DNA of 16,368 nucleotides, taken from assembly GCF_934772795.1 (NCBI RefSeq), contig NZ_CAKVMR010000046.1:1-16368 (forward strand), in the 5' to 3' direction. Source of the stretch: an uncultured Holdemanella sp. Its GTDB lineage: Bacteria; Bacillota_I; Bacilli_A; Erysipelotrichales; Erysipelotrichaceae. The translations under genes and the position numbers were made by a program. The notes beneath the pieces are model-generated. The model did no database searches. It was not told the origin of the DNA and saw only the letters and a list, made by a program, of their open reading frames with translations. Below are positions 1 through 6,088 of the stretch, one piece after another; the first letter of the stretch is position 1, and every line of letters begins with the position of its first letter.

Positions 1-73
1 ATTGGTAGACGCAGTGGACTCAAAATCCACCGGTAGCGATACCGTGCCGGTTCGAGTCCGGCCCTGGGCACCA
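1..73 (+). tRNA. tRNA-Leu(CAA), 5' end cut by window edge
   Basis: This is identical to the complete copy at 100-186 over all 73 visible bases. The first 14 bases (acceptor 5' strand and start of the D stem) lie outside the window. The anticodon loop CTCAAAA gives anticodon CAA, which reads UUG leucine codons. The long variable arm fits class II tRNA-Leu, and the CCA end is encoded (71-73). Confidence 0.95.
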
Positions 74-99
74 TTTTTAAAATTGAATATTTGTTTTTT

Positions 100-186
100 G
101 CCCGGGTGGTGAAATTGGTAGACGCAGTGGACTCAAAATCCACCGGTAGCGATACCGTGCCGGTTCGAGTCCGGCCCTGGGCACCA
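100..186 (+). tRNA. tRNA-Leu(CAA)
   Basis: An 87-nt class II tRNA. Acceptor GCCCGGG pairs with CCTGGGC (one G·U pair), the D arm contains TTGGTAGA, and the anticodon stem GTGGA/TCCAC encloses loop CTCAAAA (anticodon CAA). It has a long variable arm, a T arm with GGTTCGAGTCC, discriminator A and encoded CCA. It lies 26 bp after an identical copy, so the window starts inside a tandem tRNA-Leu pair or larger array. Confidence 0.98.
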
Positions 187-198
187 TTTTGAATTATT

Positions 199-228
199 GA
201 TCAAGTTTATCGGGCTTGATCTTTTTTT
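199..228 (+). terminator. Intrinsic terminator of the tRNA transcript
   Basis: Stem GATCAAG (199-205) pairs with CTTGATC (215-221) around a 9-nt loop and is followed by T7 (222-228). Confidence 0.8.
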
Positions 229-229
229 A

Positions 230-238
230 TGATATAAT
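230..238 (+). promoter_or_regulatory. Extended -10 promoter of mnmA-recD2
   Basis: TGATATAAT is an extended -10 with a perfect TATAAT hexamer (233-238). It directly follows the T-tract of the tRNA terminator. No good -35 is visible at 17 bp. The predicted start near 245 leaves a leader of about 17 nt that holds the GGAGG ribosome-binding site (250-254). Confidence 0.5.
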
Positions 239-261
239 TTTTATGATTTGGAGGATGACAT

Positions 262-1422
262 ATGAAAGTATTAGTTGGATTAAGTGGTGGTGTAGATTCT
301 GCCGTTGCAGCTTATTTATTAAAGAAACAAGGATATGATGTGACTTGTTGTTTTATGCGTAACTGGGATAGTTTTGCGAATAATGATATTGCAGGAAATC
401 CTACAATCAAAGATGATACTTGTCCTCAGGAACAGGATTATTTAGATGCGCTTGCGGTTGCCAATCATTTGGATTTGCCTTTGCAGCGTGTTGATTTTAT
501 TGAAGAGTATTGGGATAACGTATTTAAAACGTTCTTAAGTGAATATGAAAAGGGGCGTACGCCAAATCCAGATATTTTATGTAATAAATATATTAAGTTT
601 GATTCATTTTTTGAATATGCCATGAAACAAGGTTTTGATAAGGTGGCTACTGGGCATTATGCTTCAAACAAAGAGGAAGAGAATGGTTTTACATATTTAA
701 CACGTGCCAAAGACCAGAATAAAGACCAGACATATTTCTTGTGTCAGGTTGAAAAGAGTAAGGTGGCTAAAACGATTTTCCCTTTGGCCAATTTAGAAAA
801 GCCAGAGATTCGTCAGATTGCTTCTGAATTAAATTTAGAATCGGTTGCGACAAAGAAAGATAGTACAGGAATTTGTTTCATTGGAGAAAGAAATTTCAGA
901 CAATTTTTATCGAACTATCTTCCTAGTAAAGATGGTGATATCGTGGATGTGAACACGGGTAAAGTCATTGCACGTCATGTGGGCGTTTTATATTACACGA
1001 TTGGACAAAGAAAAGGCTTAAATATTGATCATGAAAAGGGGCCTTGGTTTGTGGTTGGAAAAGATGTTGTGAAGAATATTCTTTATGTATGTCGTACAGA
1101 CCAAAGAGACTTATTGTATTCCGATTCTTGTATCGTAAAAGGTATTAACTGGATCTTGCCAAGTTTGGATGAGATTCCGACAAAGTGTACTTGTAAATTT
1201 AGATATCGTCAAAAAGACCAGGACATTGAAATCGAAAGATTGGATGATACAAGTGTCTTAGTCAAATATCCACAAACCATTGCGTCTGTTACAGAAGGAC
1301 AGGAAGCTGTATTCTATGATGGTGACAAGTGTATTGGTGGTGGTGTCATTGAAGAAGTCTTCAAGGATGGCAAGAATTTAAATCAATTGATTATGGAGAC
1401 AGCCAATGGACATCGAAGCTAG
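262..1422 (+). CDS. mnmA: tRNA-specific 2-thiouridylase MnmA
   Basis: MnmA thiolates U34 of tRNA-Lys, -Glu and -Gln at position 2, using ATP and sulfur relayed from a cysteine desulfurase. It acts in the cytoplasm. The 386-aa length is normal. The N-terminal PP-loop is SGGVDS (residues 8-13). The two catalytic cysteines are C107 in PDILCNKYIKF and C205 in STGICFIGER. The motif ATGHYA sits near residue 130, the insert YTIGQRKGL lies in the central domain, and the C-terminal beta-barrel ends with EGQEAVFYDGDKCIGGGVI. The start follows GGAGG by 7 nt. The 3' end overlaps recD2 by 17 bp, so the two are cotranscribed. The identification rests on catalytic motifs and is firm. Confidence 0.97.
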   Translation: MKVLVGLSGGVDSAVAAYLLKKQGYDVTCCFMRNWDSFANNDIAGNPTIKDDTCPQEQDYLDALAVANHLDLPLQRVDFIEEYWDNVFKTFLSEYEKGRTPNPDILCNKYIKFDSFFEYAMKQGFDKVATGHYASNKEEENGFTYLTRAKDQNKDQTYFLCQVEKSKVAKTIFPLANLEKPEIRQIASELNLESVATKKDSTGICFIGERNFRQFLSNYLPSKDGDIVDVNTGKVIARHVGVLYYTIGQRKGLNIDHEKGPWFVVGKDVVKNILYVCRTDQRDLLYSDSCIVKGINWILPSLDEIPTKCTCKFRYRQKDQDIEIERLDDTSVLVKYPQTIASVTEGQEAVFYDGDKCIGGGVIEEVFKDGKNLNQLIMETANGHRS

Positions 1423-3505
1423 GCTTGAATATATCATATTTGAAAATAAAGCCAATCATTATGTCGTTGCGGGATTTTCAGAATTAAAGAAGTATCATAA
1501 TTTTACGGCGGCTGGAAGAATTGAAGATCCTATCGAAGATCAAGAATATGTTTTGCAGGGGGAATATGTAAAACACCCTAAATATGGGGAACAATTTCGT
1601 GTGGACATGGCTAAAAAGAAATTGCCAGACAATTCGGATGCGATCATTCATTTTCTTTGTGGTGAAAATTTTCCTACGATTGGTAAAAAAACAGCCGAAA
1701 GTATTTATGAGACATTGGGTGAGAATTGTTTAGAGAAGATTCATAAGAATCCGGATCTTTTACATGAAGTGCCCAATTTAACCGCAAAAAAGATGTTGAT
1801 CATTCAAAAGGGTATTCAGGAATTTACAGGATTTAATGAGACATATGCCAAGCTGTTGAAGTATGGCTTGAGTCCAAGACAGATTCAGATGTTGTTGGAT
1901 ACATATGATAATGTGTTGGATGTCATTGAAGAGGATTGTTTCAAACCTTATTATGAAGTGTATGGTTTTGGCTATAAAACCGCTTGTAAGATGGCAAGTG
2001 CCATCGGCTTATCCAATGAGGATCCAAGAAGATTGGATGCCTATATCTATGAATTGGCTAGACAACTATCCATGGCAACTGGAAATACCTATATTACATT
2101 TGCGACAATGTTTCAAAATGTGCGTGGCGTCAATGAATCTTTGATTCAGGAAAGTATTGATCGTTTGGTTTCCCTTCAATATTTGTATGTAGAAAATACA
2201 AGAATCTATCCTTTTACTTTACATGAAGATGAGGTTACGATTGCCAAAGAGATAAAGAATCATTTATTTGAAGTGGAAAGTGTGGATGTAGAAGCGAAAA
2301 TCAAACAGGTGGAGTTTAGTTTAGCTATCACATATGATCAGGAACAAAAGGATGCGATTCAATTGTTCTTTGATCGTTCGTTTATGATTTTAACGGGTGG
2401 TCCTGGAACTGGTAAGACAACGACAGTAAAGGGAATCTTGGAAATTTGTAAGGATGTATATCCAGATAGTAAGATTCAGCTTTGTGCACCAACAGGAAGA
2501 GCTTCCAAGCGACTTGCACAACTTTCAAATTGCGATTCAAGAACCATTCATTCCTTGTTGCAGTGGAACTTAGAAGATAATTCCTTTGGTAAAAATGAGG
2601 ATGATCCATTAGATGTCGATTTCATTATCGTGGATGAGTTTAGTATGGTGGATACACACTTATTTGCGCAATTATTAAAGGCACTTCCACAGCGTTGTCG
2701 TATTCTTTTAATTGGTGATGAAGATCAGTTAGAGAGTGTGGGTCCTGGAAAAGTATTAGAGGATTTGATTCAATCGAATGTGATTGATACGGTACATCTA
2801 AAGAAGATATTTAGACAGTCAAATGGTTCTGGAATTGTGACTTTAGCGAAAGAAATTCGTGAAGAGACAACGTGTCATTATGAGGATGGTGTTGAGTTTA
2901 TTGAAAGAACAACGCCAAAAATCATGGATGCCCTAATTGATTACGTCAAAGATATAGATTTAGATTCTATGCAGATTTTGGCGCCGATGTATAAGGGGGC
3001 TGCCGGCATTGATGAGATCAATCGTCAGATGCAGATATTGTTTAGTCCAAAGAGTCCGCAAAAGAATCAGATGAAGGTAGGGACGACAATTTTTCGTGAA
3101 AATGATAAGGTCATGTTGTTGAAGAATTTACCGGATGAAGATGTCTATAATGGAGATATTGGTACAATTGTTGAGATTGATTCAAAACAGAATGTGATTT
3201 CAGTGGATTTCAACAATGCGATTGTTGATTTTTCAACGGACTTTCTATATTACTTAAAACACGCATGGTGTATCAGTGTTCATAAATCCCAAGGTAATGA
3301 ATATCAAACGGTATTCTGTATAGTGGATGTGAATGCGAAGAATATGTTAGAAAAGCGTCTTTTATATACGGCAATTTCGCGTGCGAAAAAACAGCTTTTT
3401 ATTATTGGCAATAAAAGCTTGTTTGAAACGCAGGTACGCTTAAAATTAAAGCGTATCCGTCAAACAACGTTGCAGGAAAGAATTTTGGAAGCCCAAAGGA
3501 GCTGA
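1406..3505 (+). CDS. recD2: RecD2-type ATP-dependent DNA helicase (RecD/TraA family)
   Basis: A superfamily 1B 5'-3' DNA helicase of the RecD2 type found in bacteria lacking RecBC; it acts in DNA repair and replication-fork maintenance. The 699 aa are slightly short for the family. In order: an N-terminal OB-like region (about 1-75); helix-hairpin-helix repeats (about 80-260, including FPTIGKKTAESI and VYGFGYKTA); Walker A GGPGTGKTT (331-339); motif Ia APTGRASKRL (361-370); Walker B IIVDEFSMVD (407-416); GDEDQLESVGPG (438-448); and the C-terminal UvrD-like motifs SVHKSQGNEY (624-633) and LLYTAISRAKK (652-662). The ATG lies inside the end of mnmA, with GGAG (1395-1398) 7 nt upstream, which suggests coupled translation. 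Its last codons contain the ribosome-binding site of the next gene. A degraded second copy of its 3' end is at 3854-4071. Confidence 0.95.
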   Translation: MDIEARLEYIIFENKANHYVVAGFSELKKYHNFTAAGRIEDPIEDQEYVLQGEYVKHPKYGEQFRVDMAKKKLPDNSDAIIHFLCGENFPTIGKKTAESIYETLGENCLEKIHKNPDLLHEVPNLTAKKMLIIQKGIQEFTGFNETYAKLLKYGLSPRQIQMLLDTYDNVLDVIEEDCFKPYYEVYGFGYKTACKMASAIGLSNEDPRRLDAYIYELARQLSMATGNTYITFATMFQNVRGVNESLIQESIDRLVSLQYLYVENTRIYPFTLHEDEVTIAKEIKNHLFEVESVDVEAKIKQVEFSLAITYDQEQKDAIQLFFDRSFMILTGGPGTGKTTTVKGILEICKDVYPDSKIQLCAPTGRASKRLAQLSNCDSRTIHSLLQWNLEDNSFGKNEDDPLDVDFIIVDEFSMVDTHLFAQLLKALPQRCRILLIGDEDQLESVGPGKVLEDLIQSNVIDTVHLKKIFRQSNGSGIVTLAKEIREETTCHYEDGVEFIERTTPKIMDALIDYVKDIDLDSMQILAPMYKGAAGIDEINRQMQILFSPKSPQKNQMKVGTTIFRENDKVMLLKNLPDEDVYNGDIGTIVEIDSKQNVISVDFNNAIVDFSTDFLYYLKHAWCISVHKSQGNEYQTVFCIVDVNAKNMLEKRLLYTAISRAKKQLFIIGNKSLFETQVRLKLKRIRQTTLQERILEAQRS

Positions 3506-3510
3506 TTCCA

Positions 3511-3753
3511 ATGCGTGATTTGAAAAATACAGTTGAAGTAGAACGCCTTTGTGCAGAAGAGAATGGTCCTGTATTCGTAACCAAGAATGGATATGGCATA
3601 TTGGTTATTATGGATATCGATTATTATGAAAAAACTATGAGAAAGATGTATGAAGTAAAAATGATCTTGGAAGGTTTGGAAGATGTAAAATCAGGGAACA
3701 CTGTAGATGGAGACATTGCAATTTTTAATATAAGGAGCAAGTATGGTATCTAA
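3511..3753 (+). CDS. Type II antitoxin, Phd/YefM family
   Basis: An 80-aa protein that would bind and neutralise a RelE/ParE-type toxin and repress its own operon. The N-terminal DNA-binding region shows RDLKNTVEVERLCAEENGP followed by VFVTKNGYG. The C-terminal part, the usual toxin-wrapping segment, has LEGLEDVKSGNTVDGD and IRSKYGI. The start lies 9 nt after AAAGGAG (3495-3501), which sits in the last codons of recD2. Relatives usually have a few residues before the RDLKNT motif; codons upstream of this ATG would read LIP but no start codon precedes them, so the N-terminus may be slightly trimmed. The 3' end overlaps the toxin remnant by 11 bp, the usual antitoxin-first layout. The frame is intact although the toxin is destroyed. 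Confidence 0.85.
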   Translation: MRDLKNTVEVERLCAEENGPVFVTKNGYGILVIMDIDYYEKTMRKMYEVKMILEGLEDVKSGNTVDGDIAIFNIRSKYGI

Positions 3754-3853
3754 ATTAGGATATCGGCTGACCAAAAGAGCTGAATCTGATTTAGATGGGA
3801 TTGTCTCATATATCGCAACGGATTAAACAGAAGCTCCAAAGGATGCCATTGAC
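3743..3853 (+). pseudogene. RelE/ParE-family toxin, truncated remnant
   Basis: An ATG preceded by TAAGGAG (3731-3737) opens a frame reading MVSKLGYRLTKRAESDL, then DGIVSYIATD, the N-terminus of a RelE/ParE toxin. Codon 28 is TAA (3824-3826), one base from the leucine codon TTA. The same frame then continues TEAPKDAID, which still resembles this family, for nine codons before sequence homologous to recD2 begins at 3854. About 60 residues of a normal 90-100 aa toxin, including the C-terminal active-site half, are missing. The toxin is therefore inactivated both by a stop and by replacement of its 3' part. Exact family (RelE versus ParE) cannot be decided from the remnant. Confidence 0.8.
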
Positions 3854-4071
3854 AAAAATAAGGATGATTCATACTTAAAGGCACATCCATAGCGTTATCG
3901 CATTCTTTTAATTGGTAATGAATATCAAATGGTATTCTGTATTACGAAGAATGTGTTAGAAAAGCGTCTTTTATATACGGCAATCTCGCGTGCAAAAAAA
4001 TAGCTTATTTGAAACGCAGGTACGCTTAAAATTAAAGCGTATCCGCCAAACAACATTGCAGGAAAGAATTT
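3854..4071 (+). pseudogene. Decayed duplicate of the recD2 3' end
   Basis: This stretch matches recD2 in order but with internal deletions. AAAAATAAGGATGATTCA at 3854 corresponds to 2591. Sequence from about 3874 (TTAAAGGCACATCCATAGCG) corresponds to about 2676-2720. ATATCAAATGGTATTCTGTA at 3922 corresponds to 3301. The run from about 3942 to 4071 corresponds to about 3338-3485. One deletion removed the 23 bp between two AGCTT copies (recD2 3393-3397 and 3416-3420). In-frame stops are present (TAG in CCATAGCG and in AAATAGCTT). The conserved end CAGGAAAGAATTT now supplies the ribosome-binding site for the gene at 4072. Confidence 0.9.
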
Positions 4072-4299
4072 ATGAGAGTATTAGAAAATAGAATATATCG
4101 ACATTTTAAAGGGAACAACTACAAAGTGTTGTGTGTTGCATTGCATACGGAAACCCAAGAGATGATGGTTGTATATCAAGCGTTGTATGGAGACTATAAG
4201 TATTTTGTTCGTCCATATGAAATGTTTGTATCCAAAGTCGATCATGATAAGTATCCGGATGTAAAGCAGGAATATCGATTTGAACTTGTAGAAGAATAG
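4072..4299 (+). CDS. DUF1653 domain protein
   Basis: A 75-aa cytoplasmic protein of unknown function that consists almost entirely of a DUF1653 domain. Visible family features are YRHFKGNNYKVLCVALHTET, then MMVVYQALYGDYK, VRPYEMFVSKVD and KYPDVKQEYRFE. The ATG follows AGGAAAG by about 7 nt, and that site lies in the relic of recD2. Before the toxin-antitoxin insertion the gene probably followed recD2 directly, as the last gene of an mnmA-recD2 operon; this is inferred from the relic. A terminator covers its stop codon. Confidence 0.88.
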   Translation: MRVLENRIYRHFKGNNYKVLCVALHTETQEMMVVYQALYGDYKYFVRPYEMFVSKVDHDKYPDVKQEYRFELVEE

Positions 4300-4318
4300 G
4301 CTTAGGTCTATTCTTTTT
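4293..4318 (+). terminator. Intrinsic terminator overlapping the DUF1653 stop codon
   Basis: AGAATAG (4293-4299, containing the TAG stop) pairs with CTATTCT (4308-4314) around an 8-nt loop, followed by a T-rich tract. Confidence 0.75.
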
Positions 4319-4331
4319 CTTACTGTGCGAT

Positions 4332-4366
4332 TTGTTAACGTATTGAAAGAATGGGTGTGTTATAAT
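4332..4366 (+). promoter_or_regulatory. Promoter of the first Crp/Fnr gene, with possible operator
   Basis: The extended -10 TGTTATAAT ends in a perfect TATAAT (4361-4366), with no -35 at a proper distance. TTGTTAACG (4332-4340) is a near palindrome around GTTAAC, centred roughly 36 bp before the predicted start at about 4373. A similar TTGCTAACAA overlaps the -35 of the second Crp/Fnr gene, so autoregulation or cross-regulation is possible. The predicted start excludes translation from the upstream ATG at 4372. Confidence 0.5.
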
Positions 4367-4395
4367 TATAAATGTTGACAAAGGGTGATTTAAAT

Positions 4396-5055
4396 ATGAG
4401 TCGTGAATTATTTTTAGACTATTTTTCAGAGCATGAAGTGCCTGTGATTCGTAAACGAAGACATACATTTTTAAAGATGGATGATGAAAATGTATATGTT
4501 TTAAGTGAAGGTGTTGTTAAGGTCAGTGTAATGACGCGTGATGGACGTGAATTCAATGTTGCGTATTTAAAAGGCTTCGACATTTTATCTATGTTTAAAG
4601 ATGCAGTCATTGATTGTAAATTTTCTTCATTGATGATTCGTGTTGAGAGTGATGAAGCTAGTTTTTATAGTATTTCTAAAGAAGAGTTCAATCAGTTATT
4701 AAGTGAACATCCTGAATTGGTGGAATATGTAAATACGTATTATCGTAAGAAATTATCGGAAACAATTTCAAGACAAGAATTAATGACAATGAATGGTAAG
4801 AATGGCGCTGTATGTGCTTTTATATACTATTTGGTTACAATGTTTGGAAAAGAAGCGCGTGATGGAATTTTGATTGATTTAAAGATCACAAATGATGATA
4901 TTGCCGGTTTCTGTGGAATTTCGACAAGACATAGTGTGAACCGTATTTTGCGTGGCTTAAGAGAAGAACATGTGATTCGTACATTGTATAATAAAATCAT
5001 GGTCTTAGATGTTGAGCACTTAAAACAATATGTAGATGTTAAGGTGGATGCATAA
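4396..5055 (+). CDS. Crp/Fnr-family transcriptional regulator (copy 1)
   Basis: A 219-aa cytoplasmic DNA-binding regulator. The N-terminal cyclic-nucleotide-binding-type beta-barrel runs from about residue 15 to 110 (SEGVVKVSVMTRDGREFNV, then LKGFDILSMF). A dimerisation helix follows, then a C-terminal winged helix (about 140-215) with TNDDIAGFCGIST and VNRILRGLREEHVIR; the VNRILRGL segment is the recognition helix. No FNR-type N-terminal cysteine cluster is visible, so the effector is unknown. The start chosen is the ATG after AAGGGTGAT; the in-frame ATG 24 bp upstream lies at the predicted transcription start and has no ribosome-binding site. A close paralog follows at 5420. Confidence 0.92.
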   Translation: MSRELFLDYFSEHEVPVIRKRRHTFLKMDDENVYVLSEGVVKVSVMTRDGREFNVAYLKGFDILSMFKDAVIDCKFSSLMIRVESDEASFYSISKEEFNQLLSEHPELVEYVNTYYRKKLSETISRQELMTMNGKNGAVCAFIYYLVTMFGKEARDGILIDLKITNDDIAGFCGISTRHSVNRILRGLREEHVIRTLYNKIMVLDVEHLKQYVDVKVDA

Positions 5056-5069
5056 TCCGCCTTTTCTTT
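5041..5069 (+). terminator. Intrinsic terminator overlapping the Crp/Fnr copy 1 stop codon
   Basis: AAGGTGGAT (5041-5049) pairs with ATCCGCCTT (5055-5063), 9 bp with one G·U, around loop GCATA, followed by a T-rich stretch. The TAA stop (5053-5055) lies in the loop and stem base. Confidence 0.8.
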
Positions 5070-5076
5070 ATGCAAA

Positions 5077-5165
5077 ATAAAAAGAGTCGACTTAAAATGT
5101 GGGATGTCGACTCTTAAAACTGGTCATTATAAGAAAGACTATCATGAGTTGGTTACAACCAGTTT
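5077..5165 (-). ncRNA. Candidate small RNA, third divergent relative
   Basis: On the minus strand a 10-bp perfect stem TAAAACTGGT/ACCAGTTTTA (5158-5167 with 5115-5124) encloses a 33-nt loop. It is followed immediately by the terminator hairpin GAGTCGAC/GTCGACTC (5106-5113 with 5084-5091, extended by A-T pairs) and T5-A-T4. The possible -10 TATCAT (5171-5176) ends 8 nt before CTGG, the spacing seen for the other two small RNAs. The UUUCCUAU spacer is absent here, although the loop has a CU-rich stretch. It lies downstream of the Crp/Fnr copy 1 terminator and converges on that gene. The minus-strand terminator is clear; membership of the same RNA family is tentative. Confidence 0.42.
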
Positions 5166-5193
5166 TATTAATGATATCATGCATTTTGAAATG

Positions 5194-5287
5194 AAAAAAG
5201 AGCTGAACTAGATGATGTGGCAAATAATTCAGCTCTATTCATAGGAAACTGGATATGCAAATTACTTTATAGACAAGCTATCCAGCA
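5194..5287 (-). ncRNA. Candidate small RNA with anti-Shine-Dalgarno motif (copy 1)
   Basis: The predicted transcript is about 94 nt. It opens with hairpin CTGGATA/TATCCAG (5279-5285 with 5249-5255) around a variable 23-nt loop. A 13-nt spacer (5236-5248) starts TTTCCTAT, the complement of AUAGGAAA and so of many ribosome-binding sites. It ends with the intrinsic terminator GAGCTGAA/TTCAGCTC (5228-5235 with 5200-5207) and T6 (5194-5199). The arrangement of hairpin, CU-rich single strand and terminator is typical of trans-acting small RNAs in Firmicutes. A paralog with compensatory stem changes is at 8684-8767. It is transcribed divergently from the Crp/Fnr copy 2 gene. No open reading frame is apparent. 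Targets are unknown. Confidence 0.62.
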
Positions 5288-5293
5288 AAATAC

Positions 5294-5322
5294 AGTATAT
5301 CATTTTGTTGTATATAATACAA
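5294..5322 (-). promoter_or_regulatory. Promoter of small RNA copy 1
   Basis: On the minus strand the -10 is TATACT (5294-5299) in the context TGATATACT shared with copy 2. The -35 candidate TTGTAT (5317-5322) lies 17 bp away. The predicted start at about 5287 falls next to the first hairpin. The palindrome AACAATTGTT (5324-5333) sits just upstream. Confidence 0.5.
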
Positions 5323-5360
5323 AAACAATTGTTCATGATCGTATATATAATAAATATCAA

Positions 5361-5389
5361 TTGCTAACAAGATTCCATTAAAGTATGAT
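5361..5389 (+). promoter_or_regulatory. Promoter of Crp/Fnr copy 2, with possible operator
   Basis: -35 TTGCTA (5361-5366) and -10 TATGAT (5384-5389) are separated by exactly 17 bp. The -35 is embedded in TTGCTAACAA (5361-5370), one mismatch from the palindrome TTGTTAACAA and similar to the site before copy 1. A start near 5396 places the ATGs at 5393 and 5402 at or next to the transcript end. Confidence 0.65.
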
Positions 5390-5419
5390 ACAATGGAAAT
5401 AATGATAGAGGTGACGAAG

Positions 5420-6064
5420 ATGAATTGCGACTATGTGCTTCAATATCTGGAAAAGATGGAAGTCCCCGTTGTTTCAAAAAAGAACCATGATATTGTAATG
5501 TGTGGTTTAGAAAAGATGATTTTCTTAAAGGAAGGCATCGTAAAGGTAAGTACCATGTTAGAGGATGGACGTGAATATAATATAACTTACACAAAAGGAC
5601 CTGATCTTCTTTCCTTAATGTGCGATACACTTCGTGAAGATGTTGCGTATCGTACTCGAATTCGTGTTGTAAGTGAAGAAGCATCTTTTTGTTTGATCAG
5701 TCGTGAAGATTTCTTACGAACTGTAAGGCAAGATGATAAGCTTAAAGAATATGTGGAAGCGTATTATCGTGAAAATCTACAAAGAGCTCTATACCGCCAA
5801 AAATGTATGACAATGAATGGAAAGAGTGGCGCTGTCTATTCCTTTCTTTATAATTTGATTCCTTTGTTTGGAAAGGAATGCAGGGAAGGTATATTGATTG
5901 ATGTGCAAGTCACAAATGATGATATCGCAGGATTCTGTGGTATTTCTACAAGAAACAGTGTCAACCGTATTTTGCGTGGATTAAGAGAAGAGAATGTAAT
6001 TCGTACTGTTGATAATAAAATTTTGATTTTGAATGCAGAGTATTTAAAGCCATATGCAGACTAA
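5420..6064 (+). CDS. Crp/Fnr-family transcriptional regulator (copy 2)
   Basis: A 214-aa paralog of the preceding regulator. The sensory beta-barrel contains LKEGIVKVSTMLEDGREYN and SEEASFCLISREDF. The C-terminal winged helix contains TNDDIAGFCGIST and VNRILRGLREENVIR, nearly identical to copy 1, so both probably bind the same or very similar operators. The N-terminal halves differ much more, which suggests different inputs. It is rich in cysteine (near the start, in VMCGL, LMCDT, FCLI, KCMT, KECR), but these do not form a recognisable FNR cluster. The start at 5420 follows AGAGGTGA (5407-5414) by 5 nt; two upstream in-frame ATGs are too close to the transcription start. It converges on the histidine kinase gene and shares its terminator. 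Confidence 0.92.
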   Translation: MNCDYVLQYLEKMEVPVVSKKNHDIVMCGLEKMIFLKEGIVKVSTMLEDGREYNITYTKGPDLLSLMCDTLREDVAYRTRIRVVSEEASFCLISREDFLRTVRQDDKLKEYVEAYYRENLQRALYRQKCMTMNGKSGAVYSFLYNLIPLFGKECREGILIDVQVTNDDIAGFCGISTRNSVNRILRGLREENVIRTVDNKILILNAEYLKPYAD

Positions 6065-6088
6065 AAGGGTGATCGTCTCACCCTTTTA
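6063..6088. terminator. Bidirectional terminator containing both stop codons
   Basis: AAAAGGGTGA (6063-6072) pairs perfectly with TCACCCTTTT (6078-6087) around a 5-nt loop, giving a T4 tract on each strand. It includes part of the TAA of Crp/Fnr copy 2 (6062-6064) and the whole TGA of the minus-strand kinase (6078-6080), so the convergent genes share it. Confidence 0.9.

Noticed and set aside
1..186. Tandem tRNA-Leu copies as an attachment site of an integrated element
   Set aside because: Both copies are complete tRNA sequences followed by housekeeping genes; no integrase or element boundary is visible.
3854..4071. New small gene between the toxin remnant and DUF1653
   Set aside because: Every segment aligns to recD2 with deletions and in-frame stops, so it is a relic.
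4372..4395. Upstream ATG for the first Crp/Fnr gene
   Set aside because: It is at the predicted transcription start and has no ribosome-binding site; the ATG at 4396 has one.
4106..4468. 120-aa minus-strand open frame across the DUF1653 gene and Crp/Fnr start
   Set aside because: It is antisense to two real genes, has low-complexity composition and no ribosome-binding site.
5199..5285. Plus-strand riboswitch upstream of the second Crp/Fnr gene
   Set aside because: The hairpins have T-tracts and -10 elements on the minus strand, and the plus-strand promoter lies downstream of them, so the minus-strand reading fits better.
5393..5419. Upstream ATGs for the second Crp/Fnr gene
   Set aside because: They lie at or within a few bases of the predicted transcription start, whereas the ATG at 5420 follows AGAGGTGA by 5 nt.
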